Assembly: GCA_000151295.1 (NCBI GenBank)
Contig: GG745328.1
Coordinates: forward strand, 1,053,585 to 1,117,584
DNA: 64,000 nucleotides
Direction of reading: 5' to 3'
DNA from: Allomyces macrogynus ATCC 38327
Taxonomy: Eukaryota; Blastocladiomycota; Blastocladiomycetes; Blastocladiales; Blastocladiaceae
In this document: positions 20,020-31,500 of the stretch, one piece after another
How the letters are laid out: each line of letters opens with the position of its first letter
How positions within the stretch are numbered: position 1 is the first letter of the stretch
Notes under the pieces: model-generated
The model's input: the letters and a program-made list of their open reading frames with translations, nothing else
Databases searched by the model: none
What the model was told of the DNA's origin: nothing
Translations under genes and position numbers: made by a program

Positions 20020-20541
20020 TTGCGGCGATGGAAAAGAAGGAGAGGGCAGTAAGGAGACATCAGCAGATGGCAGGCATGATCTGACATGGATGGGATCTGA
20101 TTACATCACCGGGGATGGCATTCGAACGCGACGTGGCCCATGAAGTAAGTGGTCAGATCAGCATCGGAGCTGCAGCCTCCAGCATTACTCGCGGTGGCCT
20201 GAACTGTTTCTCGTTCGACCAGCAGGCCAACAGCACATCGGCCTGAAGGCGTTCTGGCCGGCAGGCTTGCGCGACGCGATCTGTTGGTGTTTGACGCGGA
20301 AACCTGCTACAACCACTCCGCAGTTGCGCCGCGGTCACATGCAGCAGACATCACAGCCAAGCAGCAACGGCCTGGCCACGGCAGCAAGGCACGACAGCAG
20401 GACACGACGCTGAAAGGTCGCTGGCAGGCAATCAGTTCATGGTTCGGCCTCCCCCACGCGCGCCGGCAGCTTATCTCGCATTCTCTCTTCCGCGACCCTC
20501 TACGACCACCAACTGCAACTGCAACCGCAACCGCAACCATC
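20020..20541. other. Intergenic region upstream of the first isomerase gene
   Basis: 5' region of the first crotonase-family gene; a CAAC/GCAACC-type simple repeat (about 20512-20539) directly precedes the start codon. No gene seen. Confidence 0.5.
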
Positions 20542-21481
20542 ATGGCAGACAAGACGACCGATTTCGTGCCGCTCTCGTTCCCGCGCGACAGCGCGAAGCC
20601 CGTCATGACGCTCTCCAAGGCCGGCCACGTCTTCACGCTCACCATGACCTCGCCGCCCGACAACCGTTTCAATCCGACTTTCGTCCAGAGTATGAACGAG
20701 GCACTCGACATTGTCGAGGACTGGGCGCTCAAGTCGCATCGTGGCGAGCCGTGCGCGCTGATCACGACCAGCAGCAACGACAAGTTTTACTCGAACGGCC
20801 TTGACGTCATGTACCTGTTCAAGAACCCCGACACTTGGTTCATTTCGGACCAGTACTTGCAGTTGCTCAAGCGAGTGCTGCTGTTCCCGGTCATCACGGT
20901 CGCTTGTACGGCCGCAAAGCGCGTCCTTTGCGCGCACGGTTTCGGACAGCGACTGATCCTGGCACCCGCTCCTGGTCTCGCTTGTAGCTCTGAACGGCCA
21001 CACGTTTGCCGGTGGCTTGCTCTTTGCCCTCTGGTACGCGTTATCCTGCTTCTCCACCCCAATTTTCCTGCAGATCACGCCATTCTGACCCCTCTGCTCC
21101 ACCAGCCACGACTACCGCATCCTGCGCGCCGACAAGGGCCTGCTCTCGCTCAACGAAATCGACCTCCCGTCGTCGCTGCACCCGGGTATGGCATGGATCG
21201 CACGCGCCAAGCTCCCGCCGACCACGGTCCACCCGTTGATTTTCGAACCCAAGCGTTATGGCGGCCAGGCCGCTGTCGATGCTGGCCTCGTCGACGCGAT
21301 CGCGCCTGCCGACCAGCTGCTCGCCGTTGCCCACAAGTGGGCGAACCACGGCGCGCCCAAGGTCGCACGTGCCGGCCCGATTGTCTCGGAGCTTAAGCTC
21401 GGGACTTACGCGGATGTGGTGGAGAAGCTCGACATTCGCATGGAGATTGACGTGCGTAAGTTTATGAAGCCGAAAATGTAA
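20542..21481 (+). CDS. Crotonase-family enoyl-CoA delta-isomerase-like protein, copy A
   Basis: Three exons: 20542-20905, 20988-21033, 21106-21481; introns 82 and 72 nt; 261 residues. The crotonase fold is read from VFTLTMTSPPDNRFNPTFV, CALITTSSNDKFYSNGLDV, FPVITVA joined to SLNGHTFAGGLLFAL, then CHDYRILRADKGLLSLNEID and YGGQAAVDAGLVDAIAP. The NGH-FAGG and HDYR motifs form the oxyanion hole; the Glu of LNEID is in the position used as general base by delta3-delta2-enoyl-CoA isomerases and their plant relatives, which act on unsaturated fatty acids in peroxisomes. Which acyl-CoA reaction it performs cannot be told. The C-terminus is KPKM, at best a weak peroxisomal targeting signal. It is the upstream half of a tandem duplication with copy B, same intron phases and near-identical intron positions. 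Confidence 0.85.
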
Positions 21482-22086
21482 AATGGCAAGCGTGTGGAAG
21501 GAGGGGCCGTGGTGGCCCCTCGATCAGCTTGGCCCACTTGATTTGCAGTCGCTTCGGATCTTGGCAGGAATCATCTTCCGTGCTTGAAAGGTTCGAAAGG
21601 TAGATCGCAAGCTCCAAGCTCCGCGAGCTCGACAGGTTCGACATGATCGCACGCGACTTGAAGACTGCACGCTCCGAAGCTTCCACACGCTCAACACGTT
21701 CCACACGTGCAGTAACGCGAGACGTGCCCAACGAAAGCGAGACGCGCTCCACCCGCTCCAGCCGCAGAGTGGCATGCACCGCGCGCTCGACTTGCTCCCA
21801 GGCCTTTGCCATGCATGATCGACAAGTATACCGTGCTCAATACGCGCAGTACCAGTTGGAGCCGAGATACCCGAGCCGAGATACCCGAACCGGGACACCC
21901 GAACCGAGATACCCGAACCGAGATATCCGATCGACGACCTGGTGCGGGACATGCCATTCAGGGACAAGGGCGCGACGCGTCGCGTCTCGCTCGATCAGTG
22001 ACTCGCACCTGTCGCCGTATATAACTCCCTGACCCCGCGTGCGACTCAACACCGGCACCAAGCATCTCTTCTCAGTCACGGCCGAC
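21482..22086. other. Intergenic region between the duplicated isomerase genes
   Basis: Holds the promoter of copy B. Contains several diverged CACACG/TCAACACG-like short repeats (about 21680-21760) and the 5 x 14 bp array listed next. Just after each isomerase stop codon is a similar short sequence ending in GTGGTGGCCCCTCGAT, a remnant of the duplicated 3' end. Confidence 0.6.
21861..21930. repeat. Tandem repeat, 5 copies of 14 bp
   Basis: Five units of consensus (G/A)CCGAGATACCCGA, slightly diverged from one another, end 156 bp before the ATG of isomerase copy B; the array is absent upstream of copy A. Confidence 0.9.
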
Positions 22087-23024
22087 ATGTCCACCGATTT
22101 CGTGCCCATCTCGTTCCCACGCAACAGCGCCGAGCCCGCCGTCAAGCTCACCAAGGCCGGCGATGTGTTCACGCTCACCATGACCGCGACGCCCGACAAC
22201 CGGTTTAACCCGACTTTCGTCAAAAGTATCAACGACGCGCTCGATGTCGTCGAGGACTGGGCGCTCAAGTCGCACCGCGGCAAGCCCTGCGCGCTGATCA
22301 CGACGAGCGACAGCGACAAGTTCTACTCGAACGGGCTCGATATTGTCTACCTGTTCCAGAGCTCCGACACGTGGTTTGTCGCGGACCAGTTCTTGCAGCT
22401 GCTCAAGCGCGTGTTGCTGTTCCCGGTTATCACGGTTGCGGGTCCGCGTTTTTGGGCTTGTTGGACCGTGCCAGCGAGAGTTCACGTGACTGACCTATAT
22501 CCCGCCGTCGTCTACCTCTCTAGCCGTGAATGGCCACGCGTTTGCCGGCGGCCTGCTTTTTGCGCTCTGGTACGCTTCCCCTCGCTTCTCCACCCCGTTA
22601 TCACTCGACCCTCGCGATTCTGACCACGCGTTGATCCGCACGCGCCAGCCACGACTACCGCATCCTGCGTGCCGACAAGGGTCTGCTCTCGCTCAACGAA
22701 ATCGACCTCCCGTCGTCCCTTCTCCCGGGCATGGCGTGGATCCCGCGCGCCAAGCTCCCGCCGACGACCGTGCATCCGTTGATTTTCGGGCCCAAGCGGT
22801 ACGGCGGGCAGGCGGCCGTCGACGCCGGGCTCGTCGACGCGATCGCGCCCGCCGACCAGCTGCTGACTGTCGCGAACAAGTGGGCCGAGAAGGGCGCGCC
22901 CAAGGTCGCGCACGCGGGACCGATTGTGTCGGAATTGAAGAAGGACATGTATGCCGACGTGGTGGCCAAGCTCGAGATTCGCACGGAGGTGGATGTGCGC
23001 AAGAAGATGCAGGCGAAGATGTAA
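22087..23024 (+). CDS. Crotonase-family enoyl-CoA delta-isomerase-like protein, copy B
   Basis: Three exons: 22087-22441, 22524-22569, 22649-23024; introns 82 and 79 nt in the same phases as copy A; 258 residues. The first donor is GTCCGC, weaker than the GTACGG of copy A, but joining gives VITVAAVNGHAFAGGLLFAL, exactly the expected crotonase strand. The rest parallels copy A (KFYSNGLDIVYLF, CHDYRILRADKGLLSLNEID, PTTVHPLIFGPKRYGGQAAV). The middle exon is 46 nt in both copies and the last exon 376 nt in both, so the duplication included the whole gene. The C-terminus is QAKM: the final AKM fits the loose PTS1 consensus ([SA]-[KR]-[LM]), so this copy is the better candidate for peroxisomal import. 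Proposed role is isomerisation in fatty-acid beta-oxidation; substrate unknown. Confidence 0.85.
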
Positions 23025-23275
23025 AATGGGAAGCGAGAGAAGGAGGGGCTGTGGTGGCCCCTCGATGAGCGATAGTCCATTCAATTTGATCTTTTCTTGT
23101 TCAGCACGGTTGGCAACGCTGGGAGCCGGGTTTCCCATGCGCGGTAACCTTGTTTCTCGAGAAGCGTCTCAACAGTCGAGGGCCCAATGTTTCCAGCAAG
23201 AAAGTGCGATATCAAACGGCAATAATTTGAGCACAAACCCTTCCGTATCCACCCTCCCCCTTCGGTTTCACGAGA

Positions 23276-26200
23276 TCATGGCAGCAATGGGTGCTCCATC
23301 GCCGGCGACTGCAAATCATCCTCTTCCTCGATGGGCGCCGGTGGCGGCACCGCCGCTTCCTTCTCCACCGCTGCCGCCGTGGCCGCAGGTGCAACCGGAG
23401 CCGCCAACGTCTTCTCAGCCGTCGACGCGCCCGACGTGGACGCGGCGCGTGCCCTGAATACGGCCTTGAGCGGGTTCAGCGCAGACCTGCTGATACTGCT
23501 CTCTGGAGCGGCCGCGCCCGGGGCCGACACGTCCGTGAGCGACGACAAGTCGCGGTTACTCGACCGGATATCCTGGATAAACTGGTTGTACTTGTCCGGC
23601 GTCGCCTTGAGGTCGCCAAACGACATGGACGACTCGTGCCGCGCCAAGTTCGGTGCCGGGTCCGTCGCAGTCGCGGTCGGGGCCAGCGGGTTCCCGGCGA
23701 GCGGCGTGCCGTCACCCTCCGAGGGCGTCGCGAGCGCGGTGGTACTGCCGGTGGCGGTGGCGGTGGCGGGGGTCGTGGGCGCGGCCGGCTCATCGAATCC
23801 GAGCTGGTCGAGGAACTTGTCCACTTCCGAGAGCATCGTCAGGTGCTTCGACTCGGCCGCCGCTGCTGCGGCGGCTTTCGTTGGCGACGACGGCCGGCTC
23901 CCACCGGCACTGCCACCGCCGAGCAACGACTTGCGCCCGGACCGCGTCGAATCGGCCTCGGAGAACCCACCATCCTCGTCATCTTCCTCATTCTCGTCGT
24001 CAGGCTTGACGAGCACCGACGCCTTGCGTGACGCGGCGCGCCGCTCCTCCATGTCTTTGACCATCTTTGCCGACCGTTTCTGCGCCTCGGCCACATTCTC
24101 CTTGAGCGTCTTGGCGAGCTTCTTCGACCCGGACCACAGAGAATCGAGAATCGATTTCTCCTCGATCGTGTCGCGCGCGGGGGCTGTCAAGACGAGCGAC
24201 GCGACGAGCCCCGTGTCGAACAAAAACTCGAGCACTTGGTCCGTCAAAATCGTTGCGCGGAACGCCGGCAACGACATGGCAATCGCGTCTGTCGGTGCCG
24301 TGGGCGACGCACCGTTGTTGTTCTCGCCCGACGCCACCGACTTGCCATCGTCCGACGCGGCCCCATCGGCCATCTGGAACGCCATGTGCAGGAAATTCGA
24401 GACCGCCGCCAAATGCGAGTCCTCGGAAGCTCTTTCCGCACGGAAAATAAAGAGCAGCGACTCGGAGACGCGCAACAGGTCGTCGCGCGACAAGATCCCG
24501 TCCTTGTCGGTATCATGCACGCGGAAAAACCACTCCATGCGCGCATTCAAGTCGGCAAAGACCACTTGTCCAAGCCCCGTGACCAAGTCCTGAAACCCGA
24601 CGCGCGCGTCGCCGTTCGTATCAAACGCATTGAAGAGCAACTGCACGAGGTGCGCGCCAGTAGCCCCGCCGTCGCGCGTACCCGCCACCATTTTCGCCGT
24701 CTCGTGCTCGGCGAGCCGTGCCCAGGGCGCCACGAACCCGAGGAACCGCGCAAAATGCGCGACGTCGAGCGTGTTCTGGCCCGAGGCCGCGGCGTCGCCG
24801 TCGTAGAACTGCACTTTCGTGTAGCATTCCCAAAGCCACTCGAGCTGCGGTTTCTTGAACTTGGACGGGTCCTTGAGGTTGCGAATGACCGACCGTTTCG
24901 TATAGTTTTCGATGCCGTGCACGACCTTGAGCTGGTGTTGCTTGCGCGCCTCGACAATCATGTCGAGCGAGACCATGCGGAACTCGCGCAAGGCCGTAAA
25001 CAGCAGCTGGTCAAAGACGGTCGCCTTGCCCGTGCCGATTGGGTCGTCGAGCGACGCGAAAAAGGTCTTGAACACGTGCAGCAGCATGCCGTCATCTTGC
25101 ACGCGCAGAATTTCCTCGGCCTAGTGGGGATTCGGTTGCTCAGCCAATGTCCCGGTCGAGAAGGGGAAGAGAAGAGAGAGACGTACGTTGATCTTGAGAA
25201 TCGCCAAGCCGACCTGGAACAGCACCTTGGGCCCGTCCAAGAAGAAACCTACACAAACCAAACGCGTGAGCACCTTCCCACCTCCACCGATCCAACCAAA
25301 CCGTCCAACGTACAATCCAAGACGCGAAACGCGTGGTGCAGCGGCATCGTGTTGACAAACAGCGACAGAAACCAGCTCAGGCACGCGACCGACAGCTGAA
25401 TGTCGAGCTTGCGAATATGATCGTGAATCGTCGGCAAAAATTTGGCAATCAGCGACTCGAACACTTGCGCGTCGACTTGCGCGCCGACCATGGTCGTGCT
25501 GTAGTAGCCCGGGATCACGCGGTCGCACAGCACGCACAGCGTCCAAAACGCTTGCTCCTCGGACATGTAAATGAGCAGCGCCGAGACGATCAGGTTCATG
25601 GCCTGGCAGTAGCCGAGTTCTACACGGTTTCACGCCATATCGTTAGCCCACAAATCCAGAAATCTCGACCGCTCCAACGCAAATTCACGTACCCGGGTCC
25701 TTCCACGAATACGCCGTCAAGACACGCCGCAACGAGTCGATCCCCTGCTCCGTCTGGTACGCCGGGTACTCGGGCAAGGACCGGTTCAAATCCTTTTCAA
25801 TCTCCTCGATCGAGAAACTCGTCTTACTGGCATTCTCGCGCAACAGCGCCGCATAGTACCCGGGCTGCGTGCACCGCAAGAACATGGCGCCCGACGTCAA
25901 TTCCCAAATTTCGCCGCGCAGTCGGTTTGGCACGCCCACTTGGATCAGCCGCGTGAACATGGGCGTGCGCACGACCGAAATGTGCCGCCCGCGTTCTTTG
26001 CTGTAGGTCAACCACGCCTTGATCTTTTGCCGCTCCTTGCTCCTGCGAAAAAGGAGGGTAGAGTAGGTGAGCGCGGAAGTAAACGGGTGGAGAGGTCACG
26101 GCGAAAATGAAGGCAACGCACTTGGTCGCTTGCGGGTACCCAAACTGGACCTCCCACCCATGCGGCTCAGCATACTTCTTACCCGCGAGCAGTGCCTCGG

Positions 26201-27881
26201 TCGTGCACGTGCCGAGAAACGCGCCGAGATTCTTGACATTACTCGACTGCGCCTTCAAGTTATCGCGCAGTACCGTACAAAACCGGGCAAACGTGGGCTT
26301 ATCAAAGAACACGGCGAGCGTCAACTTGGTCGCGTGCCACGTCTCAAGCGCAATCTGGACGTCTCCCTTGGCGGCCACCCGTTCCACGCGCTTGACGGCA
26401 AACAGCGGCAGGATAAAGCTCACGTCGGCCTTTTCCGACTGGAAACACAAGAACGTTTCCGACAGGTAGGCGCGGCCAAACGAGTCGGGCAGGCCCGTCA
26501 TCGAAAAGAGCGTCTCGAAATCGAACAGCACGTGCTCGGTCGCCGGCAGGTGGAACTGGTTCGTGAACGCCGCGTTGCGCCGCTGTTGCTTGATGGCCGT
26601 TGGCACGTGCGCGACGTCGGGTGCGGGAGCCGAGCCGAGACTGACTTCGATCCCGGCGATTTTCTCCACGTCATTAGTTGGCGACCCGCTCGCGGCGGGG
26701 GACTTGGCCGACTCGATGGCCTGGCCCGGCGGCGGGCTCGTCGTCGACGACTTGAGCAACCGCTGCATGGCCTTGCCGCACAGGCTCTCGATGAGGTCGT
26801 AGGTCTCGTCGCGGTGGAAGAGGTTGGAGAAGAGCATCTGGAGTGCATACGATCATGGTCAGCCAAGTTCGATGCAAGAACAAGCACACGAGGAGCGCTC
26901 ACTCTGGTACCTGCTGCTGGTCCTTGAGCGTGAGCCGAATCGAGTCGTTGATGAGGCCCGATTTGGACTTTTCGCGCTTGATCTCGACAATGTCCTTAAA
27001 CTCGAGAAAGAGCTTGGTCTCAGTGCCGAGTACAAACGCGTAGAAGGCGAGAAAGTGCTCGCTGATGTACATCCACCCTTGTTGCATGCCGTTTTTGCGG
27101 AACGCGGCCGAGTAGACTGGTAGGCAAGTGTCATGGTGAGGTGAACGGCAAATGAGACTCTGGATCGAGAGAGGGAAGCGCACAGTTGAGCAGCCGCTCC
27201 GACTCAGGCACGTCAAACGTCTTGCGCCAGGCGCGCGAGGCCTGCCGGATCTTGTCGTCGCGCACCGTCTCGTCGGACCCGCGGTCGGCTAGTGGTATTG
27301 GAATTCGAATCAGTTCTGGGGTTCGCGACCAGAGACGCAGTAACGACAAGAAACGGGCAACGCACTGACTTCGGCGACGAGCGCCTGGAACTTGGTCAGG
27401 GCAAAGTTTTCGCGCTCGTCCTTGTCCTGCAGCGTGCGCAGCTCATCGGTGAGGTTGTCTAGACGGCGCCCGGTATGCGGGTCAGTGTCGATTACGCGTT
27501 GCGGAGAGAGTCACGACCGGATCGAGCGCACCGTCGATCCATTTCCAATTCACTTCAATCTCCTTGAGCGTGTCGCCGACCGCGACCAGGTATCCCGTGT
27601 CCTGGCCACGCGCGGGCGTCTTGAAGATGATGCGGTACGGGTGCTGCCGCGTGTCGAAGCTACGCAGGGCGAGCGTGTCACAATCCAGGACGGTGCGCGC
27701 GCGTGCGCGCGGGGGTGGCGCGACGGAGAACAGCAAGAACATACACGTTCTGCAGCGTGCCAATCACATTTTTCAAGAGCTTGCTCTCGTACTGGCGCGC
27801 CTTTTGCAGGACAAAGTAGTCGTTGCCGCGCTCGTCGTCCCAGAGCGCCGTGATGGTCACGGCGGTCGGGTTGGTCCACAT
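23276..27881 (-). CDS. TBC1D9/Gyp2-type Rab GTPase-activating protein (GRAM-GRAM-TBC-EF-hand)
   Basis: Ten exons: 27881-27745, 27659-27532, 27458-27366, 27288-27184, 27116-26911, 26837-26122, 26042-25693, 25619-25314, 25248-25187, 25120-23276; introns 65-85 nt; 1315 residues. The N-terminus ([20 protein letters not shown]) and every splice-joined block follow TBC1D9: WKWIDDNL, then a first GRAM region ([20 protein letters not shown]), a second GRAM ([20 protein letters not shown]), then the TBC domain with arginine finger ([16 protein letters not shown]), [20 protein letters not shown] giving the YCQ glutamine finger, and [14 protein letters not shown]. Both catalytic fingers are intact, so it should be an active Rab-GAP on endomembranes. 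Two EF-hands follow near residues 870 and 905 ([24 protein letters not shown]). The tail of about 300 residues is Ser/Ala-rich and low in complexity. The target Rab cannot be inferred. Confidence 0.93.
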
Positions 27882-28534
27882 GGCTGGCTGGCCGCGCGCG
27901 GGTCGCGGATCGGGTGGCCGGCGGCGCTGAGCGCGAAGGTGGTGGGGTCGATCAGGAGAAAGGGGCCGAGGTGACGGGCGGGGGGGGGTGCGGGTGCAGC
28001 ACAGGTCGCGGCGGATCAGGGCCGTGCGGGTCGGTGGAAAGAGCTGGGATAGCGGCCTTGGCGCGACTGCAGCTGGTTGCGTGCGGTGCGCACTGGAAGA
28101 GCGCGGGTCAAGATGGCTGGCCGTGAACGGCGGCCGCGCCTTGGTGGAGCACGAGTGAAGCGAACGAGCGCCGCCTGTTCGCTGTCGCCGAGCGCGTCTC
28201 GCACCACCAATCACACGTGACGTTTGCCTTCATCTCCCGTGGCTGTCGACCGCCGCCGATCGACGCTGATCAGCGCTGATCGCCGCGTACACATCCGTCA
28301 ACGTGGTGCTCCGTGCTGCTCAGCATGCTCAGCATGCTGTTCGTGCTGATCTGCCAAGCCCGAACTTGATTCTGATCGGAAGAGAGACGTGGGGCTCCCA
28401 ACATCGCTCCGCTCTTCAATCAACATGGTCAATGTATCCGCTCTGAGCCTCCCATCCATCATCACAACATGTGCATATTACCCCGGTTCCATCCGTCACA
28501 ACGACATCAAGCACCTCCGCCACACCGACTTCAC
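27882..28534. other. Intergenic region between the Rab-GAP and GYF genes
   Basis: 5' region of the Rab-GAP and 3' end of the GYF gene, both leftward. A short G run (about 27980-27989) and repeated GCTGATC/GATCGC words (28261-28290) are present; no gene seen. Confidence 0.5.
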
Positions 28535-31500
28535 TTAGCGCTTGCCGGCCTTCTTCTTCTTGCCGACCGTCACAAACCCAGCGCCCGACTGCGCGCGGGA
28601 CGACCCACTCCCGGAGCCCGCACCCGACGTATTCGCCGCCGACCACGACGCGGCCAACCCGGCTTCAACACGCCGGCGCCGGACAAACTCGGCGGCAAAC
28701 GCGCGCCCATCGACCGACGTCGACATCTCCAAAATCAGCGTAGCAATCGTATCCGCCGTGGCCGCGGCATTCGCGTCATCCACGCGGAAATCCGCCATCA
28801 TTGTCAACAATTCCGGCACGAGTTGCGCGGCGGAGGGGAGCTTGTTGAGCGCCTGCCGCGCCCACTTGCTAATCTCGTCCGACAGACCACGCTTGGCCGG
28901 GGCAGCGGGGACAGCAACGATGCGCGGCTGCGGCTTGGGCGCGGCGGGTGCCGCGGCGGGGGTCACGGTGGCCGTCTTGGCGGGCTTGGGCGCGCCGACC
29001 TTGACCCAGTCGGACGATCCGACAGGCGAGGGCGCCGCTGGCTTGGACCCGCCGCGAGTCGCCTTGCCGCCCTGCAGGAACACGGCACCGGGGACACTGC
29101 TTGCCGCCGACGCGTTCGAGGTGACCGACGCGTTCGACCCGGACCGACGGAGGGCGGGCGAGGCCGCGGCAGCAGCCGCCTGCGCGACAGAGACAGGCAC
29201 GGCGTTCACGGCGGGCGCGGCCCAGACCTTACCGGCGGCACTCGACGGCGCGGGCGATGCGGACGCCGACTTGGGCGGGACGGGCGATGAGCCCGCAGCG
29301 GCCGCAGCCGCAGCGAGGACCGACGTGGAAACGGGCGCGGACGTAGCCGACGTGGTCATGCCCATAGCCGCCGCGAGTTCCGCCGCGGCCGCGGCCTGCT
29401 CGGCGGCGCGCTTGCGCGCACGCTCCTCCTCCTCGCGCTGGATCTGTGCAAATGACTTGGTCCCGGACGAGGGCGCCTTCCAGGGGGCCGCAGCGGCAGC
29501 GGCAGCCACCGCGGCGGTCGCGGCGTCGGCCGAGTTCTTGCCCATGGCCGTGGTCGGGGTGCCCCACGACAGGAGCGTCGTGGACGGCGAACCGGTCACA
29601 ACAGGAGCAGCGCCCGCGGGCGCAGCGGCACCCGTGCTGGCCGACGACCGCTTGGTGCGCTTCTGCTCCTGCTGAATGATATCGGCAAGCTTGGGTTTGG
29701 GCGCAGTCTCGGTCTTGGTCGCGACCGCCGACCAGGGGGCAGCGACCGTGGCAACATTACGCGGCTTGGGAGGAGCGGGCGACGAAGCCGCCGACGTGTT
29801 CGACGCGGCCGAGGGGAGCGACGGGACCGTGTCCCATGCGGTCGCGGCCGAAGTCACGGCCCAGGCATCGACATTGTCCTGCACGCCCCACGCCGACAGA
29901 GACGGCTGCTCGAAGTCCTCGACGCGCGCCGGCGACGGGGCACGCGGAGCAGCAGCTGGGGCCTCGGCCTTGGCGGCGGGAGCGGCGGCAGTCGCCGTGG
30001 TGGCGGCAGCAGTCTTGCGCGACGCCGACGTCGTCGTGGTCTTCTTGGTCGCAGCCGCAGCCGCCGTCTTCGTCTTGGACTGCGTCTCCTCGACGGGGGT
30101 CTCGCGCGTCGTCAGCGGCAGCGTCGCGTTCGCGGCCACCTCGACAATCGGGCTCGCCGCCTTGGGCGCGGCAGTGGCCTCGGGCGACTTGGCAGCGGGC
30201 TCGTCAGCGGCCGCGTACGACTCCCAGGTATCGACGACTTGCGCGGGCTCCTTGGCAACGGGCGACTGCTTGGCGGGCGACGCCGATTTGCGGACAGGGG
30301 ACGTGGGCTTCACGGGGGACGCCGGCTTGACGGGCGATGCGGCACGCGGCTCGGGTTCGGGCACGGGCTCGGGCGCGACTTCCTGTGTCGGCTGCTGCAC
30401 TTCCTGCTGCTGCTGCTGTTGCTCTGGCTGCTGCACTGGTGCCGCCGTCGGCTCCTTCGGCGCTTCGGCAACCGGCGCCTGCGCGGCCGCCCACGCGGCC
30501 GCCGCCGGATCATGCAAATTCAGTCCCTGCATCCCATGCGCGAGCGGGTTCACTGCCGCCGCGGCAGCCGCCGCGGCAGCCGACGCCTGCAACTGGGCGA
30601 GCTGCTGGAGGAACTGCGGGTTGTACGCCGCGGGCGACTGGCCGTAGGGGTACCCCGCGGCGGCGGCAGCCGCAGCTGCAGCCCACGCCGGATTATACAG
30701 CGCCGGATTCGCCGCGGCGGCTCCACCCCACCCACCCATGGCGCCAGCGTACATGTTCCAATCGGACGCGCCGCCCGCGGCGGCCGTGGGCGCACCGAGC
30801 GCGCCGTACCCCATCATCGACATGGCGAGCGGGTTCATCGCGCCCATCCCGGCGCCGGCACCGGCACCGAGCGCGTTCAGGCCGCCAGCTCCACCCATCC
30901 CGCCGAGCCCCATCCCCATATGCACGCCGCCAAACGGGTCGTAGACGGCGGGCTGGTCGGGCGCTGCCGACGCAACGGACGTGCCGCCGAGATCACCGGC
31001 GCCAGTCGTCGGGACCGCACCGCCACTGCCATAATAACCGGCGGCCGTCGCGGGCGACCCGCCCGGCTTGTGGTGCCCGAGCATATCATACTGCTGCTGC
31101 TTGGCGGCATACGCACCACCCGGCGCGTTGAGCAGTCGCGCCGAGAGGAACGGCGTCTCGGTATCCCCGCGACACGCAGTCGCGATCAGCTGGTCGAGCG
31201 GGGTGTAGGGTCCCGAATCGTGCGTCGCGCCGGTTCGCGCGCCTTTGAAGACGGCCTTGACGAGCAAGTCGCCGGCAAAGTACTTGTTCTGATACCACTC
31301 TTGCATGCGGTCGGGCTCAATGGGCCCTGTTCGTTGCCCTGCGGGTCGCGATAGAACCACTCGTGCAGGACCCAGTCGTCTACGGTGGCAGGACCGCCGC
31401 CGTAGAGGCCCGCAAGGGCCGCACCGGGATCGCCGGCACCCACACCGGGCGCGGCCCCGTACATGCCACCACCGGGCATGCCAGACGGGTTGGTTCCGCC

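Noticed and set aside
23331..24593. A 420-codon frame antisense to the Rab-GAP tail
   Set aside because: Low-complexity mirror of the Ala/Ser-rich Rab-GAP C-terminus; no domain and no independent start context.
29676..30647. Rightward open frames of 320-370 codons opposite the GYF gene
   Set aside because: Mirror of Ala/Pro-rich leftward codons; the leftward strand has the GYF domain and fungal C-terminal motif.
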